DNA of 64,000 nt from Brucella sp. 21LCYQ03 (GCF_023554105.1 NZ_JAMJWE010000015.1:1-64000); one strand, 5' to 3'; counted from the stretch's first letter, positions 28,562-37,459 are shown. The notes: generated by a model from the sequence alone, not told the origin. Made by a program: numbers and translations.

Positions 28562-29774
28562 CTTTGCTTTCCGAGGTGCTTTTCGTGTTTGTTTCACTGT
28601 GCTTCAGGTCAGAGAGCACTTCCTCTGTGTGTTGACCAAGCAACGGAGGAGCCGATCTGGGAACAGCTGCGGTATCGTTGATACGAATGCCGAGCCCGAC
28701 TTGCGGGACGAGCCGCTCACCATCCTTCAGCGTGAAAAACATCCCGCGGTCCTGCAGCGGGCCATCGTGAGCAGTTTGATCGACACGATTGATCGGACCC
28801 GCCGGTACGCGTGCGTCTGCGAAAAGATCAAGCCACTCTTGTCGCGTTTTCGTGCGAAGGATCGATTGTATTCGGATGACGATTTCTGCACGATGGTCCC
28901 GGCGCGCAGCGTTCGTGGCAAATTCAGGCCGGGAGCCCCAGGTGACGTCTTCGACCGCTGCCCAGAAGCGCGCCCAGATCGCGTTTGATCCGATGCCCAG
29001 GTTGATTGGCTCGTCGGCGGTATCAAAGCTCTGATAAATCGCGATCACACTGTCGGTTCCCCCCGACCGGATGGGCACTTCTCCGGAACCAAGATAACTC
29101 ATGATCCGGCATGCGAGCAGACGCGTCATGCTCTCAACCAGACTGACATCGATCTTTGCACCCTTGCCTGTCTTTTGGCGAGCGAAGAGAGCAGCCATGG
29201 CGGCCATAGCAGCATCCTGACCAGCGAGCATATCTGCAGCGGGAGCGCCCACTTTCTGGGGCGCACTGCCTGCGGCACCGGTCACATCCATAATGCCGGA
29301 ATATCCCTCGGCAATCAGATCGTACGATGTGAGCTCCGACCGCGCACCGTCCAGACCGAAGCCCGTGATAGAGACAAAGACGAGGTCACCCTTGATCTTG
29401 CTGAGCGTCTCATAGTCGAGGCTGAACTTTCGCTGGATATCCGGCGGCTGGTTGGTGACGACGACGTCGGCACTTTCGATGAGCGCGAGCAAGTCAGCCC
29501 GCCCTGTCTCTTTTCTGATATCGAGAACGACGCTCTTCTTGTTGCGGTTTACGGCGGTGAACCACAGTGCCTGACTGTCAAGAAACGGGGGCCCCCACGC
29601 GCGGGCATCATCACCCTCCGGGCGCTCGACCTTGATGACCTCGGCTCCGAAGTCAGACAGCAGCATCGTCGCGTAAGGTCCGGCAATCGAAGTCGTCAGG
29701 TCAACCACTCGGCAGCCGGAAAGGAAATCACAACCCGCTCCAGCGTCAATAAGAGGCAGTTGGCGCCACGGCAT
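28533..29774 (-). CDS. CaiB/BaiF-type class III CoA-transferase
   Basis: This 413-residue family III CoA-transferase has the N-terminal RVVDLTTSIAGPYATMLLSD and AEVIKVERPEGDDAR. SYDLIAEGYSGIMDVTGAAG contains the aspartate region that carries the acyl-enzyme in this family. The C-terminal tail from about residue 380 is hydrophilic. ATG at 29774 is chosen because the sigma-54 promoter at 29840-29854 overlaps the only longer start (29855). It is the first gene of the operon and could move CoA from a product to the incoming acid, saving ATP beside the ligase. Confidence 0.9.
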   Translation of the reverse strand: MPWRQLPLIDAGAGCDFLSGCRVVDLTTSIAGPYATMLLSDFGAEVIKVERPEGDDARAWGPPFLDSQALWFTAVNRNKKSVVLDIRKETGRADLLALIESADVVVTNQPPDIQRKFSLDYETLSKIKGDLVFVSITGFGLDGARSELTSYDLIAEGYSGIMDVTGAAGSAPQKVGAPAADMLAGQDAAMAAMAALFARQKTGKGAKIDVSLVESMTRLLACRIMSYLGSGEVPIRSGGTDSVIAIYQSFDTADEPINLGIGSNAIWARFWAAVEDVTWGSRPEFATNAARRDHRAEIVIRIQSILRTKTRQEWLDLFADARVPAGPINRVDQTAHDGPLQDRGMFFTLKDGERLVPQVGLGIRINDTAAVPRSAPPLLGQHTEEVLSDLKHSETNTKSTSESKDDIHANHVQ

Positions 29775-29839
29775 TTGGTTCTCTGCACGGACCGTTCCAG
29801 CCAAAGTCTTCTCCTTTGCGTCTCTTTGTTTTGAGAGCC

Positions 29840-29854
29840 GCAAGACGCATGCCA
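29840..29854 (-). promoter_or_regulatory. Sigma-54 promoter for the nine-gene ring-opening operon
   Basis: On the minus strand this reads TGGCAT-GCGTC-TTGC followed by G. It matches TGGCAC-N5-TTGC with one change in the -24 element and exact spacing. It lies between the activator gene and the CoA-transferase start at 29774. Confidence 0.8.
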
Positions 29855-29873
29855 AAAGACCGCGGGTGGAAGC

Positions 29874-31508
29874 TTATTCTCCCAACTTTTTGTAGAGATA
29901 GCTTCGTGAAATCCCGAGGTGCTCGGCGACCTTCTTCTTGTTGCCGTTGAAGCGCGCCATCGCCTCGGCCATTAGATCATACTCGTACCTGTCCAGCGCT
30001 GCCCGCAATGTACCTCCGGATGCGTCATTGTTTACGCTATCCGCTTTCACAGGTTCGGTTTTTCGGGGGGCAGCTGCTTCGGAAAAGTTTGAAAGTCGCA
30101 GACGACCGTGCTCGCTGAACACGAAGGCGCGTTCCACGACATGGCGTAGTTCACGCACATTTCCAGGCCACTGTCGTTGAATAAGATAATCGAACACATC
30201 GCTGTCTATCTCGGGGACATCCTTGGCATATTGTGTTGCCAGTTCATTCACGAACGCAGAGACCAGAAGCGGGATGTCCTCGAGGCGCTCGGCAAGCGTC
30301 GGCATGGGGATCACGAACGGGCTGATCCTGTAATACAGGTCCAACCGAAACTGCCCCTGTTCGACGAATTCCTCGAGATTCCTGTTGGTTGCCGAACATA
30401 AACGGAAGTCAACTTTCCTCGGCTTGTCGCCACCAACACGCTCAACGACGCGATCCTGCAGGACGCGCAAAAGCTTCGACTGAACCTCAATAGGCATGTC
30501 GCCGATTTCATCGAGAAATATCGTACCTTTGTCTGCCTGTTCGAACTTGCCCACCCTGCCTTTCTGGTCCGCCCCGGTAAATGAGCCCGGCTCGTAGCCA
30601 AACAATTCGCTCTCAACCAGCTGTGCTGGAAGAGCTGCGGCATTCACCGTCACCAGCCGATTGTCCCGTCGGGAACTCATGATATGCAATGCCTTGGCGA
30701 CGAGTTCTTTGCCGGTCCCGCTTTCACCCTGTATCAATACCGGGATATCGAGAGGGGCGACCTTTCGGATCAGATCACGAAGTCTGATTACGGCAGGGCT
30801 TTGACCGATGATTGCTTCAAGGGCACTCTCCGCACGTGAGTTTTCTTTCGCCTCATTCCGGTAGGTTTCAATCTCCCGTTCGAGTGTGTTGACGCGGCGC
30901 GAAAGCGCCTCCACCTGCTGTGGTCCTTTGAACATCACGCGACCGATCGCCCCAACCACGTCGCCGTTGTGACGAATGGGGTGACGGGAAACGACCCTTT
31001 CGCGTCCATTCATTTTCTGGATCTGACCCACTTCCGCGACCCCGGTGCGAACCACATGGTGCAAGCGAGTGTTTTCAATCACATCACGGACCTTCTTCCC
31101 CACACCTTCCCCGGCCTTTAGTCCGAAAAACTTCTCATGGATGGGTGATACAAAGACCAAGCGTTCCTTCGCGTCGATCACCGCCATGGCGTCGAATGGG
31201 TCGGTAAGCAGATGTTCAATGATGTCGTTGGCAAACTCGACATTGAGAAAGAATTGTAATGACGTCTCTCCTGCTTCTCCCAGCATAATGGCAATTCGCG
31301 TCTGCTGCGAGGAGACGACGAGAACGATATGGCTTGCATCAACGAGCCTTATAATCCCCAGCTTGCGAGCTTCTGCTTCTTTCAACCATGCGGGATCGGA
31401 TAACATCGCTCGCACCCGGGGATCGGACGCTGCACCCGAGTGGAAGGCTAACTTTCCACTTGGATCAATCATTGCTAACCCGCGAATGCCATTTTCGGAA
31501 CTCGACAT
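29874..31508 (-). CDS. Sigma-54-dependent transcriptional activator with PAS domain
   Basis: This 544-residue enhancer-binding protein has an N-terminal sensory region (about 1-100, not recognised) and a PAS-like domain (about 101-195). A coiled-coil linker (about 196-230) leads to the AAA+ domain. Walker A GESGTGKE is at 261-268, the sigma-54-contacting loop reads GSFTGA (308-313, a mild variant of GAFTGA) and Walker B FLDEIGD is at 331-337. A Fis-type helix-turn-helix (AMARFNGNKKKVAEHLGISR, then SYLYKKLG) ends the protein. ATG at 31508 follows AGGGAGG. With no receiver domain, it probably senses a ligand directly. It lies beside a second rpoN and eight sigma-54 promoters, so it is the likely master activator. 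Confidence 0.94.
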   Translation of the reverse strand: MSSSENGIRGLAMIDPSGKLAFHSGAASDPRVRAMLSDPAWLKEAEARKLGIIRLVDASHIVLVVSSQQTRIAIMLGEAGETSLQFFLNVEFANDIIEHLLTDPFDAMAVIDAKERLVFVSPIHEKFFGLKAGEGVGKKVRDVIENTRLHHVVRTGVAEVGQIQKMNGRERVVSRHPIRHNGDVVGAIGRVMFKGPQQVEALSRRVNTLEREIETYRNEAKENSRAESALEAIIGQSPAVIRLRDLIRKVAPLDIPVLIQGESGTGKELVAKALHIMSSRRDNRLVTVNAAALPAQLVESELFGYEPGSFTGADQKGRVGKFEQADKGTIFLDEIGDMPIEVQSKLLRVLQDRVVERVGGDKPRKVDFRLCSATNRNLEEFVEQGQFRLDLYYRISPFVIPMPTLAERLEDIPLLVSAFVNELATQYAKDVPEIDSDVFDYLIQRQWPGNVRELRHVVERAFVFSEHGRLRLSNFSEAAAPRKTEPVKADSVNNDASGGTLRAALDRYEYDLMAEAMARFNGNKKKVAEHLGISRSYLYKKLGE

Positions 31509-31629
31509 AGAACCTCCCTGTCTCCCGCGCATACACCTTCTATCGTTGTCGGCGGAATTTGTTCTCATTGAAGACATACACCTGGTTTGCTGACCGACGC
31601 AATATGCGACAAACTGGCGAAAGAGGAGG

Positions 31630-31644
31630 TGGCATGGATGTTGC
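31630..31644 (+). promoter_or_regulatory. Sigma-54 promoter in front of the island's own rpoN
   Basis: TGGCAT-GGATG-TTGC, followed by A, lies 80 bases before the rpoN start. Spacing is exact and one -24 base differs from consensus. It implies that rpoN is transcribed by a sigma-54 holoenzyme and may amplify its own production. Confidence 0.75.
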
Positions 31645-31723
31645 ACGGCAAAGGTGCCCGATCAATGCGTGGGAGCGATCGGTCAGGGGAAATGGCGACT
31701 GGAAAAAGCGCCGGGAGGATAAA

Positions 31724-33103
31724 ATGAATATTAGCATGACGGTCAACGCGAGCGTCCGCCAGACGCAACAGCTGACACGGCAAGCGATACAGGCTGTTGA
31801 GATGCTGGAATTCGGGCAGAGTGAACTGGAGAGTTTTCTGCACGATCAATGCGAACGCAATCCCTTGCTCAGCCTGGATCGCCCACCGGATGCAGATGAC
31901 CGCCCGTCCAGACCAACGCCGTCCGGGCGGCAACCATCGAACCCGGCAGTCGCTGCCAACAGTGATCGTCTCTACTCGCTGGAAGCTGTGTTACGCTACC
32001 AAGTCAGCCTACGAGAACATCTCCAGCAACAGGTAACATTGGCTGGTCTGCCAGCGAACACGCTCCTCGCTGCTCAAACTATTATCGACTATCTGGAACC
32101 GGATGGCTATTTTCGCCAAGATATAGGTGAGATGGCTGATCTGACAGATTTGCCTGTTTGTGACCTCGAACGGGCGCTTGAGGAGGTGCAGAAGCTCGAG
32201 CCGGTCGGCGTTGGCGCGCGAAATCTGAGAGAATGCCTGTCTCTGCAGCTCCTCGATAGAGGGCCAGTCTGCGAGAGCATGGCAGCATTGATTGACAATC
32301 TCCACATGCTTGAGCGCGGTGAAGTCGCTCAGCTTTGTCGTCGATGCCGGATCACTACGGATGAACTGTCAGACCTACTGCATCAACTACGTCAATTGGA
32401 GCCCAAGCCCGGGCGGGCCTTTGAGCTTGATCCTGTCTGCCCGGCATTGCCGGACATCCTCGTGACAACTCATGGCGGTGATCGCATCCGCGTCGAGATG
32501 AACCCGGAACTTCTGCCCCGTCTGCTACTCGATCAGGAGTATTATGAGGATCTGTCTTTGAGGACCAACCGCAACGAAGACAAGGAATTTCTCCGCAGTT
32601 GCCTTCGTGATGCACGTCATCTGGTGCGCAACCTCAATCAGCGCACTGTCACCATGCTGAAAATTGCGAGTGCGGTGGTGAGTCATCAGGAGGAGTTTTT
32701 TCGCCTTGGCGACGAAGGATTTCGTCCATTGTCCCAGCGGCAGATTGCATTGGCAGTAAAAGTGCACGAGTCTACGGTCAGCCGGGCGATCGCCAACAAA
32801 AGCCTGCTCTGCGACCGTGGGCTTTTCCCGCTCAAATCGTTTTTCTCTGACGGGGTCGGTTCGGAAGACGGCGAGGAAGAATTGGCGTCGACCGTCATCC
32901 GTCACCGGATCAAGACACTCACCGCGGAAGAAACAGCCGACAACGTGCTGTCGGACGATGCAATTGTCTCAATGCTGAAACGCGACGGTGTAGGAATTGC
33001 GAGACGAACGGTTGCGAAATATCGAAGCCAAATGCGTATCCCCTCATCGGCAGAGCGAAAGCGTAGTCTGCAGCTTCGCCAGCTTGTTCCTGGTCGGACA
33101 TAG
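31724..33103 (+). CDS. rpoN: RNA polymerase sigma-54 factor (second, island-borne copy)
   Basis: This 459-residue sigma-54 has region I with LTRQAIQAVEMLEFGQSELESFL and a short acidic/proline-rich region II (about 50-85). The core-binding region follows, then the helix-turn-helix LSQRQIALAVKVHESTVSRAI. The RpoN box ARRTVAKYR at about 426-434 is intact. ATG at 31724 follows GGGAGG. Family members are usually about 430-510 residues, so it is full length. The housekeeping rpoN normally sits near lptB, hpf and ptsN; none is here, so this is an accessory paralogue. Its divergent partner is the activator. Confidence 0.94.
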   Translation: MNISMTVNASVRQTQQLTRQAIQAVEMLEFGQSELESFLHDQCERNPLLSLDRPPDADDRPSRPTPSGRQPSNPAVAANSDRLYSLEAVLRYQVSLREHLQQQVTLAGLPANTLLAAQTIIDYLEPDGYFRQDIGEMADLTDLPVCDLERALEEVQKLEPVGVGARNLRECLSLQLLDRGPVCESMAALIDNLHMLERGEVAQLCRRCRITTDELSDLLHQLRQLEPKPGRAFELDPVCPALPDILVTTHGGDRIRVEMNPELLPRLLLDQEYYEDLSLRTNRNEDKEFLRSCLRDARHLVRNLNQRTVTMLKIASAVVSHQEEFFRLGDEGFRPLSQRQIALAVKVHESTVSRAIANKSLLCDRGLFPLKSFFSDGVGSEDGEEELASTVIRHRIKTLTAEETADNVLSDDAIVSMLKRDGVGIARRTVAKYRSQMRIPSSAERKRSLQLRQLVPGRT

Positions 33104-33142
33104 TAGGGTGCACGCTCTCCACCTGAAAAAGGACACTAGATC

Positions 33143-34285
33143 ATGAATCAGAGCAGTCGCAATGAACTACCCTTGAAAGACCTTCTCGTTCTTGATTTCA
33201 GTACCTTGCTGCCCGGACCTATGGCGACGCTTATCCTGCGGGATGCGGGGGCGAATGTGATCAAGATTGAACGCCCGCATATGGGTGACGAAATGCGAAC
33301 ATATGTGCCTGCAGTCGATGGAGAAAGCATCAATTTTGCGATGCTCAATCGTGGCAAGGAGAGCCTTGCGATAGATTTGAAACAATCTGGTGCGCGGGCA
33401 ATGCTCTTGCCGCTCATTCAACGCGCTGACGTGATTGTCGAACAGTTTCGCCCGGGTGTGATGGAACGGCTTGGACTTGGCTACGAAGCTGTCAAGGCAA
33501 TCAAAAAAGACATCATTTATTGTTCGATTACCGGGTGGGGCCAGTCCGGATCAAAAGCAACGGAAGCAGGCCATGATCTCAATTATCTGGCGGAAACCGG
33601 AGTGCTTGGTCTCACTGTCGGTCCTGATGGTGCGCCAATCCTTCCTCCAATCCTGGCTGCCGATATTGCCGGCGGCACTTATCCAGCGGTCATCAACATT
33701 CTTCTGGCCCTACGCCGTCGCGACCGGACGGGCGAGGGCGCTTGGCTTGATGTTGCGATGGGCGAAAATCTCTTTCCTTTCCTTTACTGGGCGTTGGGCA
33801 ATGCCAATGCTCTCGATCAGTGGCCGGTCAGTGGCGGAGAAACGGTTACAGGAGGCTCACCACGCTATCAAATCTATCGTACGCGCGACGGTCGCCATAT
33901 TGCGGCTGCGCCGCTTGAGGACAAATTCTGGGCCAACTTCGTCGCCGTTCTGGAACTCCCGTCCGAACTAGCCGATGACAGCCGCAATCCAGCGGCGTCT
34001 CGCGATGCCGTGGCAGCACGGATTATATCGAAGGATGCTTCGGAGTGGATGGAAGCCTTTGCCGGGAGGGATGTATGCTGCTCGGTGGTGCTGACTCTGG
34101 AAGAAGCGGTGCAGGATCCCCACTGGACCCAACGCAACACCTTCGACCGCAAGCTAAAAATTGCAGGCCGCTCACTTCCGGCTCTGCCGTCGATCGTGGC
34201 ACCCGGGTTACGTGAGCCCACTATGACAACGAACGCCCCCGATTTGGGGACATTAAATGCTACCCTTTCCGGACGGTCTATCTGA
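33143..34285 (+). CDS. Alpha-methylacyl-CoA racemase-like CaiB-family enzyme
   Basis: This 380-residue CaiB-fold protein matches alpha-methylacyl-CoA racemases rather than CoA-transferases. It has FSTLLPGPMATLILRDAGAN and KIERP, then AGHDLNYLAETGVLG with the His-Asp pair at about 144-145. LAADIAGG gives the further aspartate at about 174. Racemases invert the 2-methyl centre of branched acyl-CoA esters, as in isoprenoid or steroid side chains. It begins 39 bases after rpoN, so both probably share the sigma-54 promoter at 31630. A transferase role cannot be fully excluded. Confidence 0.83.
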   Translation: MNQSSRNELPLKDLLVLDFSTLLPGPMATLILRDAGANVIKIERPHMGDEMRTYVPAVDGESINFAMLNRGKESLAIDLKQSGARAMLLPLIQRADVIVEQFRPGVMERLGLGYEAVKAIKKDIIYCSITGWGQSGSKATEAGHDLNYLAETGVLGLTVGPDGAPILPPILAADIAGGTYPAVINILLALRRRDRTGEGAWLDVAMGENLFPFLYWALGNANALDQWPVSGGETVTGGSPRYQIYRTRDGRHIAAAPLEDKFWANFVAVLELPSELADDSRNPAASRDAVAARIISKDASEWMEAFAGRDVCCSVVLTLEEAVQDPHWTQRNTFDRKLKIAGRSLPALPSIVAPGLREPTMTTNAPDLGTLNATLSGRSI

Positions 34286-34382
34286 TTTTACCTGACTATA
34301 TTGATGCAGGGAAGCAAACCGAAGATCCGGGCGCCAAACCGTTTCGAACACTTATCGGGAATTGCACCGGCTCCGACTGCGA

Positions 34383-34397
34383 TGGCATGATGTTTGC
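34383..34397 (+). promoter_or_regulatory. Sigma-54 promoter for the second KSTD-like gene
   Basis: TGGCAT-GATGT-TTGC followed by G has exact spacing. It lies 121 bases before the ATG at 34518 and supports that start over a longer frame beginning at 34362. Confidence 0.75.
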
Positions 34398-34517
34398 GTA
34401 TTACAAGGCGACAGGATGGTTGCCATCTCGTCGTTCGGCGACCGCATGTCCCGTTCGTGTCCGCGACCTATGGAGACGCCGCCCACAAGCGGACCCTGGG
34501 ACCAGAAAGGAGCCGTA

Positions 34518-36158
34518 ATGCACCAGAATCAACAAGAATGCGCTTTTGATGTTGTCATCGCCGGAAGCGGGGCGGCGGGCTTGACCGCTGCGGTGACAGC
34601 GGCCGAACGAGGGTTTTCTGTTCTGGTGTTGGAAAGCACTGACAAATGGGGAGGCACCTCCGCAATATCGGGCGGAGGTGTCTGGATTCCCAACACGCGC
34701 CCCGCCAGAGAAAAGGGGCTGAAAGACAGCCGCGAAGAGGCGCTCACTTACCTGCAAGAACTGGTCGGCGATCACGGCCCCGCCACTTCGCAACCACGCC
34801 TTGAAACCTTTGTGGATCGCGGTCCGGAGATGGTGGAATATCTGGAGCGGCTTGGCTTCCAGTGGGTCTCGATCCCGCGCTATCCAGATTATCATCCCGA
34901 AAAGCCGGGCGGCAAGATCGGGCGAACGCTTGAAGCCGCTTTGTTCAACGGGAAAAGACTGGGCAAGTGGCTAAAAACACTGCGGACGTCAGATGCGATG
35001 CCGCCTGTGGAATTCGCAACGACGCTGGCACCGAACATGCTCCTCGTCACCCATTCTCTGAAGGGTTTCACCACCGGCATAAGGGTGATGCTGCTCAATG
35101 CGTTTTGGCGTGGCACAGGTCGCACACCTCTGTCACGCGGGAAGTCGCTGGTTGCCGGATTATGGACGATTGCAGAAAAACACGGTGCCAAGTTGTGGCT
35201 AAATGCGCCTTACGAAAGGGTTCTCTTCGATGAAGATCGAGCCGTCGGGTTGGAGGTGTCGCGGGAAGGCAAACGCATCGTCGTGAAGGCGCGCAAAGCC
35301 GTGGTGCTGGCCACCGGAGGCTTTTCCCTAAATGCCGAACTGCGCAGGAAATACCACAATCTGCCGACCGTCCATTCCGTGGCTCCCACGGGCCTCGATG
35401 GCAAAGCCATTGAAGAAGGCTTCATCATAGGTGCCGACATGGGGTTGATGGACACGGCTTGGTGGATGCCGACTGTTCTCGACCAGGAGGGTGGAAGTGA
35501 CATGCTGGCAATTGAGCGCAACATGCCCCACTCCATCATGGTCAATGAGAACAGTCGCCGATTTGTTAACGAGGCCGCTGACTATCTAACCGTTGGCGGT
35601 ATCATATGGGAGATGAACAGAGACAAGGAGTCACCTGTCTGGCTTGTCGCCGACAGTCGATATCGCAGAAACTATTTATTTAACAAATACCCCGGGGGAC
35701 TAACGCCGAAGAAGCTCCTGGAATCGGGTTATTTCATCAAAGCCGACACGCTCGACGCTCTCGCTCACAAATGCAATCTCCCTGTGGCCACCCTGAAGGA
35801 GGAGATTACCAGGTTCAACGGCTTCGTCGAGAACAATTATGATGAAGCGTTCCAACGCGGTGTTTCTGCCTTCGATAAATATTACGGCGATCCGGCGCTG
35901 CCGAACCCCAACCTTGGCAAGATCGAGAAAGGTCCCTTCTGGGCGATCCGCATCTATCCGGGCGACATCGGGACAAAGGGTGGCATGATAACCGATGCCG
36001 TTGGCAGAGTCCTTCGCGATGGAAAGCCCATAATTGGGCTCTACGCCTCTGGTAATACAACCGCCTCGATGATGGGCACATCTTATCCTGGCGCAGGAGC
36101 CACGATCGGCCCGGCGATGGTGTTCAGCTATTGCGCCATGCAGTCCCTACCGAAGTAA
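34518..36158 (+). CDS. 3-ketosteroid-dehydrogenase-like FAD oxidoreductase (copy 2)
   Basis: This 546-residue flavoprotein is closely related to copy 1 at 3925 along its full length. The FAD site is GSGAAGLTAAVTAAERGFSV, then LESTDKWGGTSAISGGGVW. The C-terminal active-site segment is SYPGAGATIGPAMVFSY at about 522-538. ATG at 34518 follows AGGAG. It lacks copy 1's C-terminal extension. It should desaturate a cyclic ketone. Copy 1 is under TetR control and this one under sigma-54, so they may act at different steps or on different rings. Confidence 0.9.
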   Translation: MHQNQQECAFDVVIAGSGAAGLTAAVTAAERGFSVLVLESTDKWGGTSAISGGGVWIPNTRPAREKGLKDSREEALTYLQELVGDHGPATSQPRLETFVDRGPEMVEYLERLGFQWVSIPRYPDYHPEKPGGKIGRTLEAALFNGKRLGKWLKTLRTSDAMPPVEFATTLAPNMLLVTHSLKGFTTGIRVMLLNAFWRGTGRTPLSRGKSLVAGLWTIAEKHGAKLWLNAPYERVLFDEDRAVGLEVSREGKRIVVKARKAVVLATGGFSLNAELRRKYHNLPTVHSVAPTGLDGKAIEEGFIIGADMGLMDTAWWMPTVLDQEGGSDMLAIERNMPHSIMVNENSRRFVNEAADYLTVGGIIWEMNRDKESPVWLVADSRYRRNYLFNKYPGGLTPKKLLESGYFIKADTLDALAHKCNLPVATLKEEITRFNGFVENNYDEAFQRGVSAFDKYYGDPALPNPNLGKIEKGPFWAIRIYPGDIGTKGGMITDAVGRVLRDGKPIIGLYASGNTTASMMGTSYPGAGATIGPAMVFSYCAMQSLPK

Positions 36159-36189
36159 GTGAATGAATAACCCCATTGGAGAAACGAAG

Positions 36190-36816
36190 ATGATTGCTCG
36201 ACCTCTTGGCCTCAACCATATCGAAACTGTTCATCGCCCTGGCGACAAGGATGTAGCGAGGGCCGTATTCGAAATACTTGGCTTTTTCGTCGCGGAGTTC
36301 ACGACCAACGTTGGTGGAAAGGATATGGTGTTCCTTTTCGCATCCCTTGATCCGGCAAACGCCAACGGTATCGACAATGTCATATACTGCTCAGAGGTCA
36401 GGCCAGCACAACTGGCACTGGAGCAGGCCATGAAGGCCGCGATTGTAGCCGACGCCAGCTTCAAGGCCGCTGCGGAGGAATACCGGCGACAGACATCCGG
36501 CCAGCCACAAATCTTCCCGCACTTCGGGTTTTCTGTTCCGTCTCTGGACGATTGGGAAGCGCGGGTTGCGCGGGTGCGGGACGCCGCAACGAACCATCCC
36601 CTTCTGGCCGGGCGGATCGAGATCGCAGGGATTTACCGGCTGAACGACCCCACCTCGGTTACACCACAGACGCAAGCTTTCATTAGAACGGATGCCTTCT
36701 CGCTCGGCTTGCTGGAATTCCCTGTCTATTTCGAGATACAATATTCAGGTCAGGAGGCAATCGACACCTACCGCGCTTTCACGCCAGCGGGCCAGGCTGA
36801 GATCGCGGCCACTTGA
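36190..36816 (+). CDS. VOC-superfamily (glyoxalase-like) protein, function unknown
   Basis: This 208-residue protein starts with RPLGLNHIETVHRPGDKDVARAVFEILGF, the first beta-alpha-beta unit of a vicinal-oxygen-chelate fold. A second unit begins near PHFGFSVPSLDDWEARVARV. ATG at 36190 is preferred over 36163 because GGAG lies 8 bases upstream. It follows the KSTD-like gene by 31 bases and probably shares its sigma-54 promoter. VOC proteins include ring-cleaving dioxygenases, isomerases and epimerases; which activity applies is not visible. Confidence 0.7.
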   Translation: MIARPLGLNHIETVHRPGDKDVARAVFEILGFFVAEFTTNVGGKDMVFLFASLDPANANGIDNVIYCSEVRPAQLALEQAMKAAIVADASFKAAAEEYRRQTSGQPQIFPHFGFSVPSLDDWEARVARVRDAATNHPLLAGRIEIAGIYRLNDPTSVTPQTQAFIRTDAFSLGLLEFPVYFEIQYSGQEAIDTYRAFTPAGQAEIAAT

Positions 36817-37459
36817 GTGGTTGAAAACGGGCCGCAGCCAACAAGTTTCGGCACGGAGATTTTATCCGCAGTACGGGGTGACGCCCGTATTGCATCGCTT
36901 GATTGATTTTTGGATTAACTTGAGCAGCACATCGATGAAAACTTACGAGTAATCAATACGTTGGGCATTTCTCGCGCCTGCTTGGACAAGAATTGCCCAG
37001 CGCACGTTCTCATTAGCGATTTCGGTAAGGTGATTAAACGACGGTCAGGATTTCGGTGTCACGCTCCAACAGCCGCCGCGCTTTCATGCTGGCGGTTTGA
37101 CAATCTGTAGATACCAACCGCGACTCCGACCCGTCTGGTCTGCTGCAACTTCTTTTGCGACCGACTGATCCCACGTAGTTTCCGTTTCTTTGCCAGGTTT
37201 TCCGCGGCCACAGTCCCGCCGACATTTTTGCTTTACCCTTATTTCTTTTAGCTCAGCCACCATGACACCGGTAACCGATTCAAGAATGTGAGCGTCACGC
37301 TCGTCATGCGATGCAGGTGCCCGCGATGTGGACAATGTTGCCCGCACTGTGAACAGTGATGGGCTCTTCTACTGCATTTGCCGGACGGAGCACGTGATCA
37401 TCCGTGTGTACGTGCTGATTATGTTCATTAGGCGGCTGATACGTCGTCATGCGACGGGA
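36817..37459. other. Long intergenic regulatory region before the Rieske operon
   Basis: No convincing gene was found in about 640 bases; a minus-strand frame at 37084-37347 has no family features. The region contains a perfect palindrome at 37346-37359 and ends at a consensus sigma-54 promoter, so its 3' half is probably the activator-binding region. Confidence 0.5.
37346..37359. promoter_or_regulatory. Candidate activator-binding palindrome
   Basis: CACTGT-GA-ACAGTG is a perfect inverted repeat about 100 bases upstream of the sigma-54 promoter at 37460. That is a usual distance for an enhancer-binding site. Confidence 0.45.

Noticed and set aside
18261-34796. Further GCAACCA occurrences (near 13570, 18265 and 34788) as a right-hand att site.
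   Set aside because: They lie inside genes and match only seven or so bases of the 11-base core; none resembles the tRNA 3' end.
3925-36158. Calling the island a steroid-degradation cluster outright.
   Set aside because: KSTD-like, Rieske, racemase and aldolase genes fit, but the steroid ring genes HsaA, HsaC and HsaD are absent and a BadI-like ring hydrolase is present, so an alicyclic or terpenoid substrate is equally possible.
37084-37347. An 87-residue minus-strand frame upstream of the Rieske operon.
   Set aside because: It has no recognisable family, no ribosome-binding site and overlaps the presumed enhancer region.
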